From Betaproteobacteria bacterium Ga0077526 (lineage in GTDB: Bacteria; Pseudomonadota; Gammaproteobacteria; Burkholderiales; Ga0077523), in NCBI GenBank assembly GCA_001464765.1, contig LNDV01000019.1:1-64000 (forward strand): 64,000 bases of DNA, given 5' to 3'. Every line of letters starts with the position of its first letter. Position 1 is the stretch's first letter. Positions 16,339 through 24,959 of this stretch are shown here, in pieces. A model generated the notes under the pieces. That model was not told the origin of the DNA, did no database searches, and saw nothing but the letters and a program-made list of their open reading frames with translations. The position numbers and the translations under genes are program-made.

Positions 16339-17870
16339 AGCACCGCCCGGAAGAATCTTGCGTATACCTCGTTGGCCGGCTCGATCCGATCACCGACCTC
16401 CCGAACGAGCCCGGCCGCCTCCAGGCGGTAGTAGATCTGCCTGTCCTTGTCCGGTACCGTGCCGTTTTGCACGACGCTCCCCATCGCTCCGTGGAGCCTG
16501 GCGGCGTAAAGCCGTTCTAGCCTGGAACGCAGATGATCTCCGAAGGGCCCCTTCTCACTGGCTGCCAAAGTCACGAGTGTCTCGAACGTGTACTCGGACT
16601 GAACAACTCGGTAGAACGCGAGCGCTGTCAGATAGGGGTGGCCACCCAGCAGGGCATGCAGCATATCGAGTTGCGCCGGTTCCAGGAGCCCATCGTAGGC
16701 GTCGTTCATCCTGGCAAGCGTCGCGCGATCGAACCCGCCGAGCTCGATCACGGGCGTCACGTTGAACGGCGATTGATACCCCTTGTCGATGAGCAATCGA
16801 GGTTCCGTCGCGATGGCAAGTGCCAACCCGAGGCGTCCCCATCGCGCCTTTTTGCGCGACTGGCTTCGCATCCCGTCCCACGTGCGCAACATGCTGTAGA
16901 AGTCAATTTGCCAGGGTGCACCGACGATCCGATCCGCCTCGTCCAGCGCCAGCACGAGGTTGCCTTCGACACGGGCCAGGACCTCCGAATGCATGAACCG
17001 CGTGACCTCCAGGCTAGTTTCCATCGGCGGCAGTACGAGGCCGGTCAGCTCCAACTCATCCGCGATCGCACCAAGGAACTGTATCGCAAACTTCCCAAAC
17101 GACTGATCCTTCAGGTCACCGAACGCCATGAGGTCCACGAAGACCACGCGAGTCCCCGCAGCCTGGCACTTGGCGAGGAACCGGAGGAGCAGGCTCGACT
17201 TTCCAGTCTGGTTCGGGCCGCGTATCACGAGGGTGCCGGGACGGCTCTCCGCTACTGCTTCGATGCGTGCGTCTGCAGCCCGGCGGACATAGAAGCGATC
17301 GTCGTCTGCCAGGGCGGTCCCCGGGGCTGCGAGAGCACGGCGAAGCGCTCCCGTGTCGGCCTTGGGCACCGGTCGGTCGTGCGAGGAAGCTTCCAGCGGC
17401 AGGTCGGGCCCGAGGCGGTCGAATCCGCCGCCAGAATCGGACGCGCGGAGGACCTCCGCGACGATCCGGTCGTCGTCGGCCGAGGTTCGCCACAAGGCGT
17501 ACTTAAGCTTCCCAAGGTAGCTGTCCAACTCGTACCCGAGCTGGCCAAGGAAGTCGACCCGAATGGGGAGCAGCTTCGATTGCCCGCCACCGGCAGACGC
17601 CTGATGGGCGCGGCGAACCTCAGCCTGCACCATCTCCGAGGTGACGGATTCCTTGGAAAGCAGGACGATCAGGTAGTCGCACCAGCCAACGCGGCGTTCG
17701 ATCTCGGCCGACCAGTCAATGCCAAGCGCCATCTCGACATCGATGAAGACCTCCGCGCCCGATGCGCGGAGCCTGTCCACCAGAACCGCCGCCAGCCGAG
17801 CGTCCTCGGCCCCGCGCCGCCGGTAGGACACGAAGAAGCGCTTCGGTCTGTTGTTGTCTTCGGTGCCCAC
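16335..17870 (-). CDS. TIR domain plus AAA_35-type NTPase
   Basis: 511 residues. The TIR domain (about 11-140) shows RFFVSYRRRGAEDARLAAVL, the FIDVEM segment and SEMVQAEVRRA, whose Glu84 is the expected catalytic Glu. The NTPase domain (about 188-500) opens with DDRFYVRRAADARIEAV, carries Walker A GPNQTGKSS (218-226) and Walker B LVLALDEAD (305-313), and ends in a winged-helix-like region. It is related to the NTPase of the next gene, with which it overlaps by 4 nt. It is probably the first gene of the locus. By analogy with STAND/TIR immune proteins, activation of the NTPase partner would switch on TIR NAD+ hydrolysis; this is inference. Confidence 0.87.
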   Translation of the reverse strand: MGTEDNNRPKRFFVSYRRRGAEDARLAAVLVDRLRASGAEVFIDVEMALGIDWSAEIERRVGWCDYLIVLLSKESVTSEMVQAEVRRAHQASAGGGQSKLLPIRVDFLGQLGYELDSYLGKLKYALWRTSADDDRIVAEVLRASDSGGGFDRLGPDLPLEASSHDRPVPKADTGALRRALAAPGTALADDDRFYVRRAADARIEAVAESRPGTLVIRGPNQTGKSSLLLRFLAKCQAAGTRVVFVDLMAFGDLKDQSFGKFAIQFLGAIADELELTGLVLPPMETSLEVTRFMHSEVLARVEGNLVLALDEADRIVGAPWQIDFYSMLRTWDGMRSQSRKKARWGRLGLALAIATEPRLLIDKGYQSPFNVTPVIELGGFDRATLARMNDAYDGLLEPAQLDMLHALLGGHPYLTALAFYRVVQSEYTFETLVTLAASEKGPFGDHLRSRLERLYAARLHGAMGSVVQNGTVPDKDRQIYYRLEAAGLVREVGDRIEPANEVYARFFRAVL

Positions 17871-18395
17871 GATCGATAGTCGCCCGTCATCGGAAATGCC
17901 GGCGAGAATAGGTTGCGGGTGGTTGGGGAGTCAACTTGGCACACGGGTGCGGGGCGAACGAGCACGGGGCGGGGCCGCGCCCGGGAGCGACCGTGATCGA
18001 GAGACGATAGCCGGGGCATCACCACTTTTGGGTAAATCTCAACCTTGCCCAGACATGACGTGTTCTATCGAACGCTTGCATGTCCGCCTGACACGCCTGA
18101 TCTCTACCCTGGAAAAGCGCTAGCCGTTGCGATGGCAGCGCATGTTTCCCCAGGACGAAGTCTGGGCAACGGGTAGCGCGAGACCCTGGCACTTCCCGGG
18201 AACACCGCCCGAACCCGCAAGACGGGGAATCCTTCCCCCGGATTCGCGGCATTCGCCGCTCGTCCGGGCTACGCGGTGTCGATATCGTTTCGCGCGCACG
18301 TAGCCCGGGCTCCGCCCGGGAGCGACCTCCAACGCAGCGATGAACTCTCCCCGGAGTCGCGGCGTTCGCCGCTCGTCCGGGCTACGGGAGTCGTA
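17871..18395. other. Intergenic region, leader of the TIR-NTPase gene and REPs
   Basis: 525 bp without a gene. It holds the upstream region of the TIR-NTPase gene (17871 to about 18060, including TTTTGGGTAA at 18026-18035) and, nearer the regulator gene on the right, three REP elements. Confidence 0.5.
18236..18385. repeat. REP cluster: two full and one mini element
   Basis: Full elements in inverted orientation (ending ...CCGGGCTAC) lie at 18236-18272 and 18349-18385, and a mini form (GTAGCCCGGGCTCCGCCCGG) at 18300-18322. The last full element ends 10 nt from the TGA of the LytTR regulator gene. It could act as a transcription end or mRNA stabiliser for the long operon. Confidence 0.85.
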
Positions 18396-19160
18396 TCACC
18401 GCTGCCTAAACCGATGCGCATACGCCCGGCTCACCGCCACCGGCTCGCGCATGCCTTTCATGGAAAGGTTGACTCGGCCCATCATGTCGCGACGCGCGGC
18501 TTCGATGGCGGCGACGCGCACAATGGTGTTGCGATGTACGCGCCAGAACTGCTCGGGGTCGAGTTCCGCTTCCAGTTCCTTCAGCGGCGTGCGGATCACC
18601 CATTCGCGATCAACGGTGCGCACGAGCGTGTACTTGTCGGCGGCCTGGAACAGACTCACCTCGCCCACCGGCAGGATGCGGATGTCGTTACCCTCTCCCA
18701 CCTGCAGCCACTGCAGGCGCTGCGCGGCGGGCACGCTGCCCTGCCGCAGCAGTTGCTGAAGGACGGCGCCGAGGTCCTGGGGGGCTTCGTCCAGTCGGGC
18801 CTTGAGGCGCTCCACCGTCACGGCGAGCCGCTCGGGCTCCACGGGCTTGAGCAGGTAGTCGACGGCGCCGGCCTCGAAAGCCTTCACCGCGTATTCGTCG
18901 TAGGCAGTGACGAAGACGACGTGTGTCGTGGCGCCGAGTTGCTGCGCGACTTCAAGCCCGGACATGCCCGGCATGCGGATGTCCAGGAAGGTGACGTCGG
19001 GTTCCAGCGCGCGGACCTGCGCGAGGGCCTCGATGCCGTCGTAAGCCTCGCCCGCCACGTCGGCCTCGGGCCACACAGCAACGATCGCCCGGCGCAGTTC
19101 TGCAGCGAGGAGACGTTCGTCGTCGACGATGAGCACCGCAGGGCGGCGGCCCGCGTTCAT
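18396..19160 (-). CDS. LytTR-family response regulator (AlgR/LytR type)
   Basis: 254 residues. The receiver domain (1-120) has acidic residues D13/D14, phospho-acceptor D60 (TFLDIRMPGMSG) and the Lys of YLLKPVEPE. The LytTR DNA-binding domain (about 150-254) shows WRVHRNTIVRVAAIE and ends in VSRAYAHRFRQR. Its start overlaps the end of the kinase gene by 4 nt, so the pair is translationally coupled. It lies last in a seven-gene unit with the ABC exporter genes, so autoregulation of the exporter operon is a reasonable inference. Confidence 0.95.
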   Translation of the reverse strand: MNAGRRPAVLIVDDERLLAAELRRAIVAVWPEADVAGEAYDGIEALAQVRALEPDVTFLDIRMPGMSGLEVAQQLGATTHVVFVTAYDEYAVKAFEAGAVDYLLKPVEPERLAVTVERLKARLDEAPQDLGAVLQQLLRQGSVPAAQRLQWLQVGEGNDIRILPVGEVSLFQAADKYTLVRTVDREWVIRTPLKELEAELDPEQFWRVHRNTIVRVAAIEAARRDMMGRVNLSMKGMREPVAVSRAYAHRFRQR

Positions 19161-20236
19161 GCACGCTCCTCGGGAATTCGGACCCGCACGCGCACCCCGC
19201 GCGGCGCGACCGGATGCACGGTCACGTCGGCGCGATCGCCGAATCGGGCAGTCAGCCGCTGCCGCACGTTGTCGACACCCACGCCGGGCGCGGCGTTGCC
19301 GGACCAGCCGACGCCCGTATCGGTGACTTCGATGACGACATCGCCCGCCTCACGCTTCGCGATCACGCTGATCTCACCGCCCTCGGGCAGCGGCTCCAGG
19401 CCGTGGCGGATGGCGTTCTCCACGAAGGGCTGAAGAGCGAGGGCAGGCAGCGCGACCTCCGCGAGCGACGGCTCCCCTTCCACCCGCCAACGCAGCCGCG
19501 GGCCGAGACGGATCGCCATGATCTCCAGATAGCGGCGCACGAGTTCCATCTCCTGCCCGAGCGTCGTGCGCTGCGCGCGGGAGCGGTCGAGCGTCCCGCG
19601 CAGGTAGCCCGTGAAATTGAGGAGCATCTTCTTGGCGGTTGCCGGGTCGGACTCGATCAGGCTCACCACGTTCGAAAGCGTGTTGAAGAGGAAGTGCGGT
19701 TCGATCTGCGCCTGGAGCGCGCGCAACTCGGCTTCGCTCGCACGCTTCTCGGACTCCAGTCGGCGCAGCTCGCGCTCGCGCAGCGCGGCACGGGCCTCGG
19801 CGATCTCGCGGCTCGAGTAGAAGTAGTAAGACACCGCGAAGCCGAACACCGCGGCGCCCACCACGCTGCCGGGCAGCAGCGTGGACGACGCAGCGTCACC
19901 GAAGATCGTCGGCACGAGCACATACGCGATGCCGATGCCGAGCGCGGACCCCAGCGGCACCGCCACCGCGGCGACGGCGCCGGTGGGCTTGGTCACGCGG
20001 CGCAGGCGCATCGCGATCTTGGTGCACAGGAAGATGGAAAGGCCGATGCACTGCGAGTAGACGAAGCTTCGCCAGAACCCATGCCGCAGGACGGACGTGA
20101 ACAGCAGCGCGATGATCGTGTTGAACACGAAAACGATGGCGAGGTCCCGCACGGTCACGGGCCACGGTTCGACGCCGACAGTGTTGAGTGCCTCGTCGGT
20201 GCTCACGAATGACTTCCAGAACTGAATGGCCGTCAT
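19157..20236 (-). CDS. LytS/AlgZ-type membrane sensor histidine kinase
   Basis: 359 residues. Several TM helices occupy roughly 30-140 and are followed by a short coiled coil (about 141-175). The His_kinase domain has the phospho-acceptor in QAQIEPHFLFNTL (H181), an N-box FVENAIRHG (271-279) and a G-box DTGVGW near 312. This is the PF06580-type kinase of LytS/AlgZ systems, without a PAS or GAF input domain, so sensing is presumably done by the membrane part. It starts 12 nt after the outer-membrane protein gene and overlaps its cognate regulator. Confidence 0.94.
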   Translation of the reverse strand: MTAIQFWKSFVSTDEALNTVGVEPWPVTVRDLAIVFVFNTIIALLFTSVLRHGFWRSFVYSQCIGLSIFLCTKIAMRLRRVTKPTGAVAAVAVPLGSALGIGIAYVLVPTIFGDAASSTLLPGSVVGAAVFGFAVSYYFYSSREIAEARAALRERELRRLESEKRASEAELRALQAQIEPHFLFNTLSNVVSLIESDPATAKKMLLNFTGYLRGTLDRSRAQRTTLGQEMELVRRYLEIMAIRLGPRLRWRVEGEPSLAEVALPALALQPFVENAIRHGLEPLPEGGEISVIAKREAGDVVIEVTDTGVGWSGNAAPGVGVDNVRQRLTARFGDRADVTVHPVAPRGVRVRVRIPEERA

Positions 20237-20248
20237 GATGCCGCAGAT

Positions 20249-21478
20249 TCAGAAAAAGTACTGGGTCGAGCCGAAGAGCACAGTGGATTCCGGAAACAGA
20301 CCGTAGGCCGAATCCGGTGGGCCGGCGAAGCGGCGGACGCCCGCCTCCCAGCGGAGCCGGTCGTACTGCCGCGTGACGGAAGCCGTGATCACCGAGCCCC
20401 GATCGCGTGGTGTCACCAGCACGTCGACGGCCGCATCCCAGTACTCGCCATCGTAGGACCAGCGCACGAGCACGTTCTCGCGCTGCAGGTTCGGTCGTTC
20501 GAAGGCGCGCGCATTGAAGGCCAGGTTGCCGCGCACGGCGGCCTCGGGCACACCCGGCGCGCCGAGCAGTGCCGCCTGGGCTGCAGCCAGTCGCTGCAGA
20601 TTCGCCCAGTCCTCCGCCCGCCAGGCCGTGCCGTCGTACCACGCCTCCACCAGCCAGCCGAATCCGGACTCCCCCGTCCACGTGCCGCCCACGGAAGCCT
20701 GGACGGTGCTGCCCGGGCTCTCGGCTCGATACGGGTCGCCCGCGGACAGCAGCGTTCCGGTACCGATCAGCGCGTGCCGGCGACGGTCGTACCGCTGCAT
20801 CGCGAGACCGCTGGCGTAAAGCTGCATCGCATCGTTCAGCACGCGGTTCCAGCCGATCCCCAACTGCGGGCCGGTCCGCGCACTCCACCGCGCAACGCCG
20901 TGCCAGTCTGTCGAGGCGTCCTGGCGGTAGTAGCGCACCGCGACGGACTCATCGTCGCGCGCCTCGCCTGCTCGCCCCGCGGTCGGGTTGGCGTACACCA
21001 CCGTCCACGCTGCGGTCTCCGTGAACCGCTCCCACGCCACAGCGGGGATGCCTTCGAACGTGAACACGTTGAGCAGGCGCCGGTCCTGTTGCTGCACCAC
21101 ATCCAGCGGGCGGAAGCCGAAGCCCACCCCCCACCCGAGAATCTTCTTGCCGAAGGTGAAGGACTCGCCGGCGATCTTCGTGTCGGCATACAACTCGTTG
21201 ACGAAGCCTTCGTGCCGCGGCTCCCGTCCTGCGAGGGCCGTGGAGCGCGCCGTGCCGACGAACGTCACCGCCTGGATCTTCGCCCGCACCTCCGCTTCGG
21301 CACGGAGTCGATCGCGCCCGAAGTCGGTGAGCGGCTCTCCGCCCGAGAGCGGCGACGCCCCGCGCAGCTGGTGCACCTCCGGCACGGCACGCACGACGCC
21401 GGAGAACTCTCCCTGCTCCGCGGCGAAGGTCGGTGCGGCAATCACCGCACCGAGAATGGCGACGACGGCACGCACCAT
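20249..21478 (-). CDS. Outer-membrane beta-barrel protein of the ABC operon
   Basis: 409 residues from ATG 21478. A signal peptide (about 1-22, VVAILGAVIAAPTFAA) precedes many alternating aromatic/polar segments such as AVAWERFTETAAWTVVY, VAVRYYRQDAS and VLVRWSYDGEYWD. The C-terminus is STQYFF, ending in the terminal Phe typical of BAM-assembled barrels. TGATG overlaps the LolA-like gene. Together with that gene, the FtsX permease and the ATPase it suggests an envelope-spanning export or lipid-trafficking system. The substrate is unknown, and I do not recognise a named family. Confidence 0.75.
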   Translation of the reverse strand: MVRAVVAILGAVIAAPTFAAEQGEFSGVVRAVPEVHQLRGASPLSGGEPLTDFGRDRLRAEAEVRAKIQAVTFVGTARSTALAGREPRHEGFVNELYADTKIAGESFTFGKKILGWGVGFGFRPLDVVQQQDRRLLNVFTFEGIPAVAWERFTETAAWTVVYANPTAGRAGEARDDESVAVRYYRQDASTDWHGVARWSARTGPQLGIGWNRVLNDAMQLYASGLAMQRYDRRRHALIGTGTLLSAGDPYRAESPGSTVQASVGGTWTGESGFGWLVEAWYDGTAWRAEDWANLQRLAAAQAALLGAPGVPEAAVRGNLAFNARAFERPNLQRENVLVRWSYDGEYWDAAVDVLVTPRDRGSVITASVTRQYDRLRWEAGVRRFAGPPDSAYGLFPESTVLFGSTQYFF

Positions 21479-22212
21479 CACTCCTTCACGTCGTTCCGCG
21501 AAAGGAACATCGGGTTGTACATCTCGTCCGGGAGCGACTTCGGCTTGCGCGAGACGTAACGGATCACCGTCTCGCGCGCCTTCTGGATCTGGTCTTCCAG
21601 ACGCATCACGGTCACCTGGCGGCGTCCGTCGATCTTGTCGAGCTCGAACGACGCGCGCTTCGCGAGCTTGTCCGACGCCACGTAGAGATCGGCGCGCACC
21701 GGTTCGCTCGATCCCTTCGCGAGATACAGATCGATGCGCGCGTAGCTCACGCCGGACCGCTGCGCCGTGAGAGCGAGCTTCAGGCACGGCTTGCCGTCGA
21801 TCGTCTCCTCACCCGCGACGCTGCCGGCGTAGTCCTCGGCCCACGTCATCGTGGCGATGTCGCCCGTGGAAGCATCGCCGAGCAGCTTCTGCTGGGGGGT
21901 CACGCGGATCGGCCGGCCGGTGCCCGGCATCAGCAGCCAGAAGTCGTCGCCGGTCATCAGCATCTTCTGGCCCGCCTCCGAAGGCGACTTGAACAGCACG
22001 ATGGATTTTCGGCCCGGCTTCACGAACACGGTGTAGCGCCGCTCCTTCTCCAGCGCGCCGCTCTTCAGGACCTCGACCTGGGTGTCCACCACCATCGCAC
22101 CGGACACCAGCCGGAAGTCGTCGGCGGCCTTGAGCAGGCTGGGCACGTCGTTGGCCCAGGCGGATGCCGCGGCGAGAAGGCCGACGGCGAGAACAGCGAA
22201 GCGATCAAACAT
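21478..22212 (-). CDS. LolA-like outer-membrane lipoprotein-sorting protein
   Basis: 244 residues with a cleavable signal peptide (LLAAASAWAND, cut near residue 21). The body resembles the large LolA/LolB-like family annotated as outer membrane lipoprotein-sorting protein (YTVFVKPGRKSIVLFKSP, DDFWLLMPGTGRPIRV, TWAEDYAG, RIDLYLAKGS). It overlaps the permease gene by 8 nt. In related operons such proteins accompany a LolCDE/MacB-like ABC transporter and bind a hydrophobic cargo in the periplasm. It is not the housekeeping lolA, judging by context. Confidence 0.85.
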   Translation of the reverse strand: MFDRFAVLAVGLLAAASAWANDVPSLLKAADDFRLVSGAMVVDTQVEVLKSGALEKERRYTVFVKPGRKSIVLFKSPSEAGQKMLMTGDDFWLLMPGTGRPIRVTPQQKLLGDASTGDIATMTWAEDYAGSVAGEETIDGKPCLKLALTAQRSGVSYARIDLYLAKGSSEPVRADLYVASDKLAKRASFELDKIDGRRQVTVMRLEDQIQKARETVIRYVSRKPKSLPDEMYNPMFLSRNDVKE

Positions 22213-23425
22213 GGGTCAGTGCCTCCACGATGGGTCTGCGGGATGCCTTGCGGCTCATCAGCCAGGCCGCGGCCGTCGAGGCGATCACGACGGCGACCAC
22301 GCCGGCGATGTAGAGCTCGACATCGACATTGAGGGACAGGGGATAGCCGACGGAGCGTCCGGGCGGCGGCGGCATCTGCAGCCCCGCGACGGACAGCGCG
22401 AGAGCCGAGGCGATACCGACGACCACCCCGATGCCTGCCCCCGCCGCGCCGATCAGCGCGCCTTCCATCGTGAACACCCGGACGATCTGCGCCGGCAGCG
22501 TGCCCAGGGCGCGCAGCGTGCCGATCTCCCGGGTGCGCTCCACCACCGACATCGCCATCGTGTTGGACACAGCGAACAGCACGATCACAACCATGATGGC
22601 GCCGAGCAGCCCGAAGATGCGGTTGTAGAGGTTGCGCACGGCCTCGTAGTAGAAGGCCTGGTCGCGCCAGGTCTGCGTGGCGTAGCCGGGGAAGAGCTTC
22701 TGCACGTCGGCCCGCGCCGCATCGGTGTTGTCGGTGCTGTCGAGGTACACGGCGAGCATGCTGACCTTGTCCGTCACCAGCAGCTTCTGCGCGGTCGCGA
22801 TGTCCACGTAGAGCGCCCGCTTGTCGATCTCCGGCACACCGAGGCTGAACACGCCCTTCACCGTGACGTCCAGCGCGTTGAGGCTGCCCTGCGTGGTAGT
22901 GGACATCAGCGTCAGCACCGAACCCGGCTGCGCCTTCAGCTGGCGGGCGAGCTCGGATCCGAGCATCACTTCCAGCGGCACACCTTCCGGGCCGCCGGGC
23001 ACGAGGATGTCCCCCGAGAGCATCTTGAGGAACGGGCCCTTCGTCTGGAACTCGCCGCGCGCGTCGATGCCCACACCGATGAACACCGTCGACTTGTCGC
23101 CGTTGCTGATGAGCCCGGAGAACTCCAGGCGCGGCAGTGCCGTCCGCACGCGGTCGTCGCGCTCCAGCTTGCTCTTCATCTCGGCGTAGTTCGCGAGGCC
23201 CAGTGCCATGGGCACATCCTCTTCCTCGTCGAAGTACTTCTCGTGCGCGATGATCACGTGGCCGCTGTCGCGGGCCGCCTGTTCGCGCAGCGACTGATAG
23301 GTGTAGAGAGCGAAACCGCCGCCCACCAGGATTGCCGTGGTGCCGACCGCCGTGATGAGCAGGGTGATGAGGGCGCGCCGCCGGTTGCGCCCCAGATTCT
23401 TGACGGCGAGGATCAGCCACTTCAT
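22205..23425 (-). CDS. FtsX/LolC-type ABC transporter permease
   Basis: 406 residues. The start is chosen at ATG 23425 (MKWLILAVKNLGRNRRRA), which overlaps the ATPase gene as ATGA. The architecture is one N-terminal TM (about 18-42), a large periplasmic MacB-PCD-like domain (about 43-270) and three C-terminal TMs, with the FtsX cytoplasmic coupling segment SVVERTREIGTLRALG. This is the LolCE/MacB mechanotransmission fold, which extracts or pushes substrates at the inner-membrane surface and does not move them through a channel. Confidence 0.93.
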   Translation of the reverse strand: MKWLILAVKNLGRNRRRALITLLITAVGTTAILVGGGFALYTYQSLREQAARDSGHVIIAHEKYFDEEEDVPMALGLANYAEMKSKLERDDRVRTALPRLEFSGLISNGDKSTVFIGVGIDARGEFQTKGPFLKMLSGDILVPGGPEGVPLEVMLGSELARQLKAQPGSVLTLMSTTTQGSLNALDVTVKGVFSLGVPEIDKRALYVDIATAQKLLVTDKVSMLAVYLDSTDNTDAARADVQKLFPGYATQTWRDQAFYYEAVRNLYNRIFGLLGAIMVVIVLFAVSNTMAMSVVERTREIGTLRALGTLPAQIVRVFTMEGALIGAAGAGIGVVVGIASALALSVAGLQMPPPPGRSVGYPLSLNVDVELYIAGVVAVVIASTAAAWLMSRKASRRPIVEALTHV

Positions 23426-24111
23426 GCGATCACCCCGTCGACGAGTCGCACCACACGGTCGCAATGGTCCGAGACACGCGGGTCGTGGGTGGCGATGACG
23501 CAGGTGGTGCCTTCCTCCCGCGTGAGCGACTTCAGCAAGTCCACGACCTGCGCCGCGGTCACCGAGTCGAGGTTGGCCGTGGGTTCGTCGGCGATCACGA
23601 GGTCGGCGGACTTCACCACGGCCCGGGCGATGGCCACTCGCTGACGCTGGCCTCCGGAAAGTGCATCGGGGCGGCGATTCGCGAAGTCGGCGAGACCCAC
23701 GCGGGCCAGCGTTGCCGACACCTTCGCGCGGCGCTCGGCTTCCGGAACGCCCTGCAGGTACAGGGGAAACTCCACGTTCTCGTACACGCTCATCACGGGC
23801 ACCAGGTTGAAGCCCTGGAACACGAAGCCGATGTGCTCGCGCCGCATGAGCGTAAGGTCGTCGTCGCCGAGGTTGCCCACCTCCCAGCCGCCGAGCGAGA
23901 CCGAGCCCTCGTCCGGCGAGTCCAGCAGACCGCACACGTTGAGCAGGGTGCTCTTGCCGCTGCCCGACGGGCCGGTGAGCGCGACGAACTCGCCGCGGTG
24001 GATGTCGAGGTCCACGCCCTTCAGCGCGGGGACGGGCAGGCCGCCCATCACGTACGACTTGCGGATGCCGCACAGCGTCACGGCATCGAGTCTGGGAGGG
24101 GGGCCGTTCAT
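23422..24111 (-). CDS. LolD/MacB-type ABC transporter ATPase
   Basis: 229 residues from ATG 24111. Walker A is GPSGSGKST (47-55), the Q-loop lies in FVFQGFNLVP, the signature is LSGGQ (150-154), Walker B is LVIADEP (170-176) and the H-loop is ATHD. Sequence and length match the LolD/MacB/FtsE class that pairs with FtsX-fold permeases. Its start overlaps the stop of the TPR-like gene (ATGA) and its stop overlaps the permease start, so the three are tightly coupled. Confidence 0.95.
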   Translation of the reverse strand: MNGPPPRLDAVTLCGIRKSYVMGGLPVPALKGVDLDIHRGEFVALTGPSGSGKSTLLNVCGLLDSPDEGSVSLGGWEVGNLGDDDLTLMRREHIGFVFQGFNLVPVMSVYENVEFPLYLQGVPEAERRAKVSATLARVGLADFANRRPDALSGGQRQRVAIARAVVKSADLVIADEPTANLDSVTAAQVVDLLKSLTREEGTTCVIATHDPRVSDHCDRVVRLVDGVIA

Positions 24112-24767
24112 GCGCCGATCTCCTGCAGGCGCTTGCGGGCGGCTTCCGCGTCGGGGCTCTGCGGATCGAGCGCGAGCATCTTCTTCAGGCTGCTGGCCTC
24201 CTCGGCCTTGCGGCCTTCCTTCTGCGCGACCTTCGCCGCCTGGAAGAAGAAGCGCGAGGCCGCGACCGGCGGAATCGATTCGAACGCGGGGTGCTTCATC
24301 GCATCGTTCAGCACGCGCTTGCCCGTCTCGAACCGCCGGAACATGTCGGGCATGTCGAGGAAGGTGGACGCCGCCACGAGACGCGTCTCGAGCGACGTGG
24401 GCATCCCGTCGATCAGCTTCGCGTCGTGCGCGGGGGTGATCTGGCCCAGCGCCTTGTCGAGCTGCGCGAGACCCGACTCGGCCAGCTTCATCTTGTTCCA
24501 GGGCAGCCAGGCTTCGCGGCCTTGCAGGGCGAGACAGCTGCCCAGGTACGCGCGGACGACGATGTCGTCGGGTTCCTTGTCGAACAGGGACTGGAAGCGC
24601 TCCGAGGCGGGCTTTACCGCGGCGGAGTCCCCGCCGACGGCCTTGAGGAACACCGTGCGGGCTTCGGCGAGTTGCGCGGCATCCACCGCAAAGGACGAGG
24701 GCGCCAGGGCGAGGGCGGCGACGGCAACACAGGCGGAGGCGACGGCGAGGCGAATCTGGGATTTCAT
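24108..24767 (-). CDS. Periplasmic TPR-like protein, first gene of the ABC operon
   Basis: 219 residues from ATG 24767, chosen because it opens a clear signal peptide (MKSQIRLAVASACVAVAALA, cleavage after SSFA); the upstream extension of the frame is not signal-like and runs into the REP. The mature part is helical, with TPR-like pairs (AKVAQKEGRKAEEASSLKKM, DAEAARKRLQEIG). It probably binds or organises a partner of the exporter in the periplasm. I know no characterised homologue with certainty. Confidence 0.8.
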   Translation of the reverse strand: MKSQIRLAVASACVAVAALALAPSSFAVDAAQLAEARTVFLKAVGGDSAAVKPASERFQSLFDKEPDDIVVRAYLGSCLALQGREAWLPWNKMKLAESGLAQLDKALGQITPAHDAKLIDGMPTSLETRLVAASTFLDMPDMFRRFETGKRVLNDAMKHPAFESIPPVAASRFFFQAAKVAQKEGRKAEEASSLKKMLALDPQSPDAEAARKRLQEIGA

Positions 24768-24911
24768 GGCAAGGGGCTCCGGGGAGGTGAACACGGGGCG
24801 AAAGGTAGAGGCGGGCCGTCCGACCCGCGACGGGCATGCGACGAAATGCAGGAAGCGGCGATGAATGGTGATCCGGAGGGATGGATTGCGGGGAGCGGCG
24901 GGGGTTCCGGG

Positions 24912-24949
24912 GGTGGCCCGGACGAGGGCCGCAAGGCCCGACTCCGGGA
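24912..24949 (+). repeat. REP element next to the RAYT gene
   Basis: A full-form palindrome in plus orientation (GGTGGCCCGGACGAG, inner GGCC arms, GACTCCGGGA), with the GTAG head changed to GGTG. It lies 10 nt beyond the TGA of the RAYT gene, the usual position of a REP cognate to a RAYT. Confidence 0.9.
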
Positions 24950-24959
24950 ACCCCGCCAC

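Noticed and set aside
16533..17879. 448-codon plus-strand frame over the TIR-NTPase gene
   Set aside because: Antisense shadow; the minus-strand gene has TIR, Walker A and Walker B motifs.
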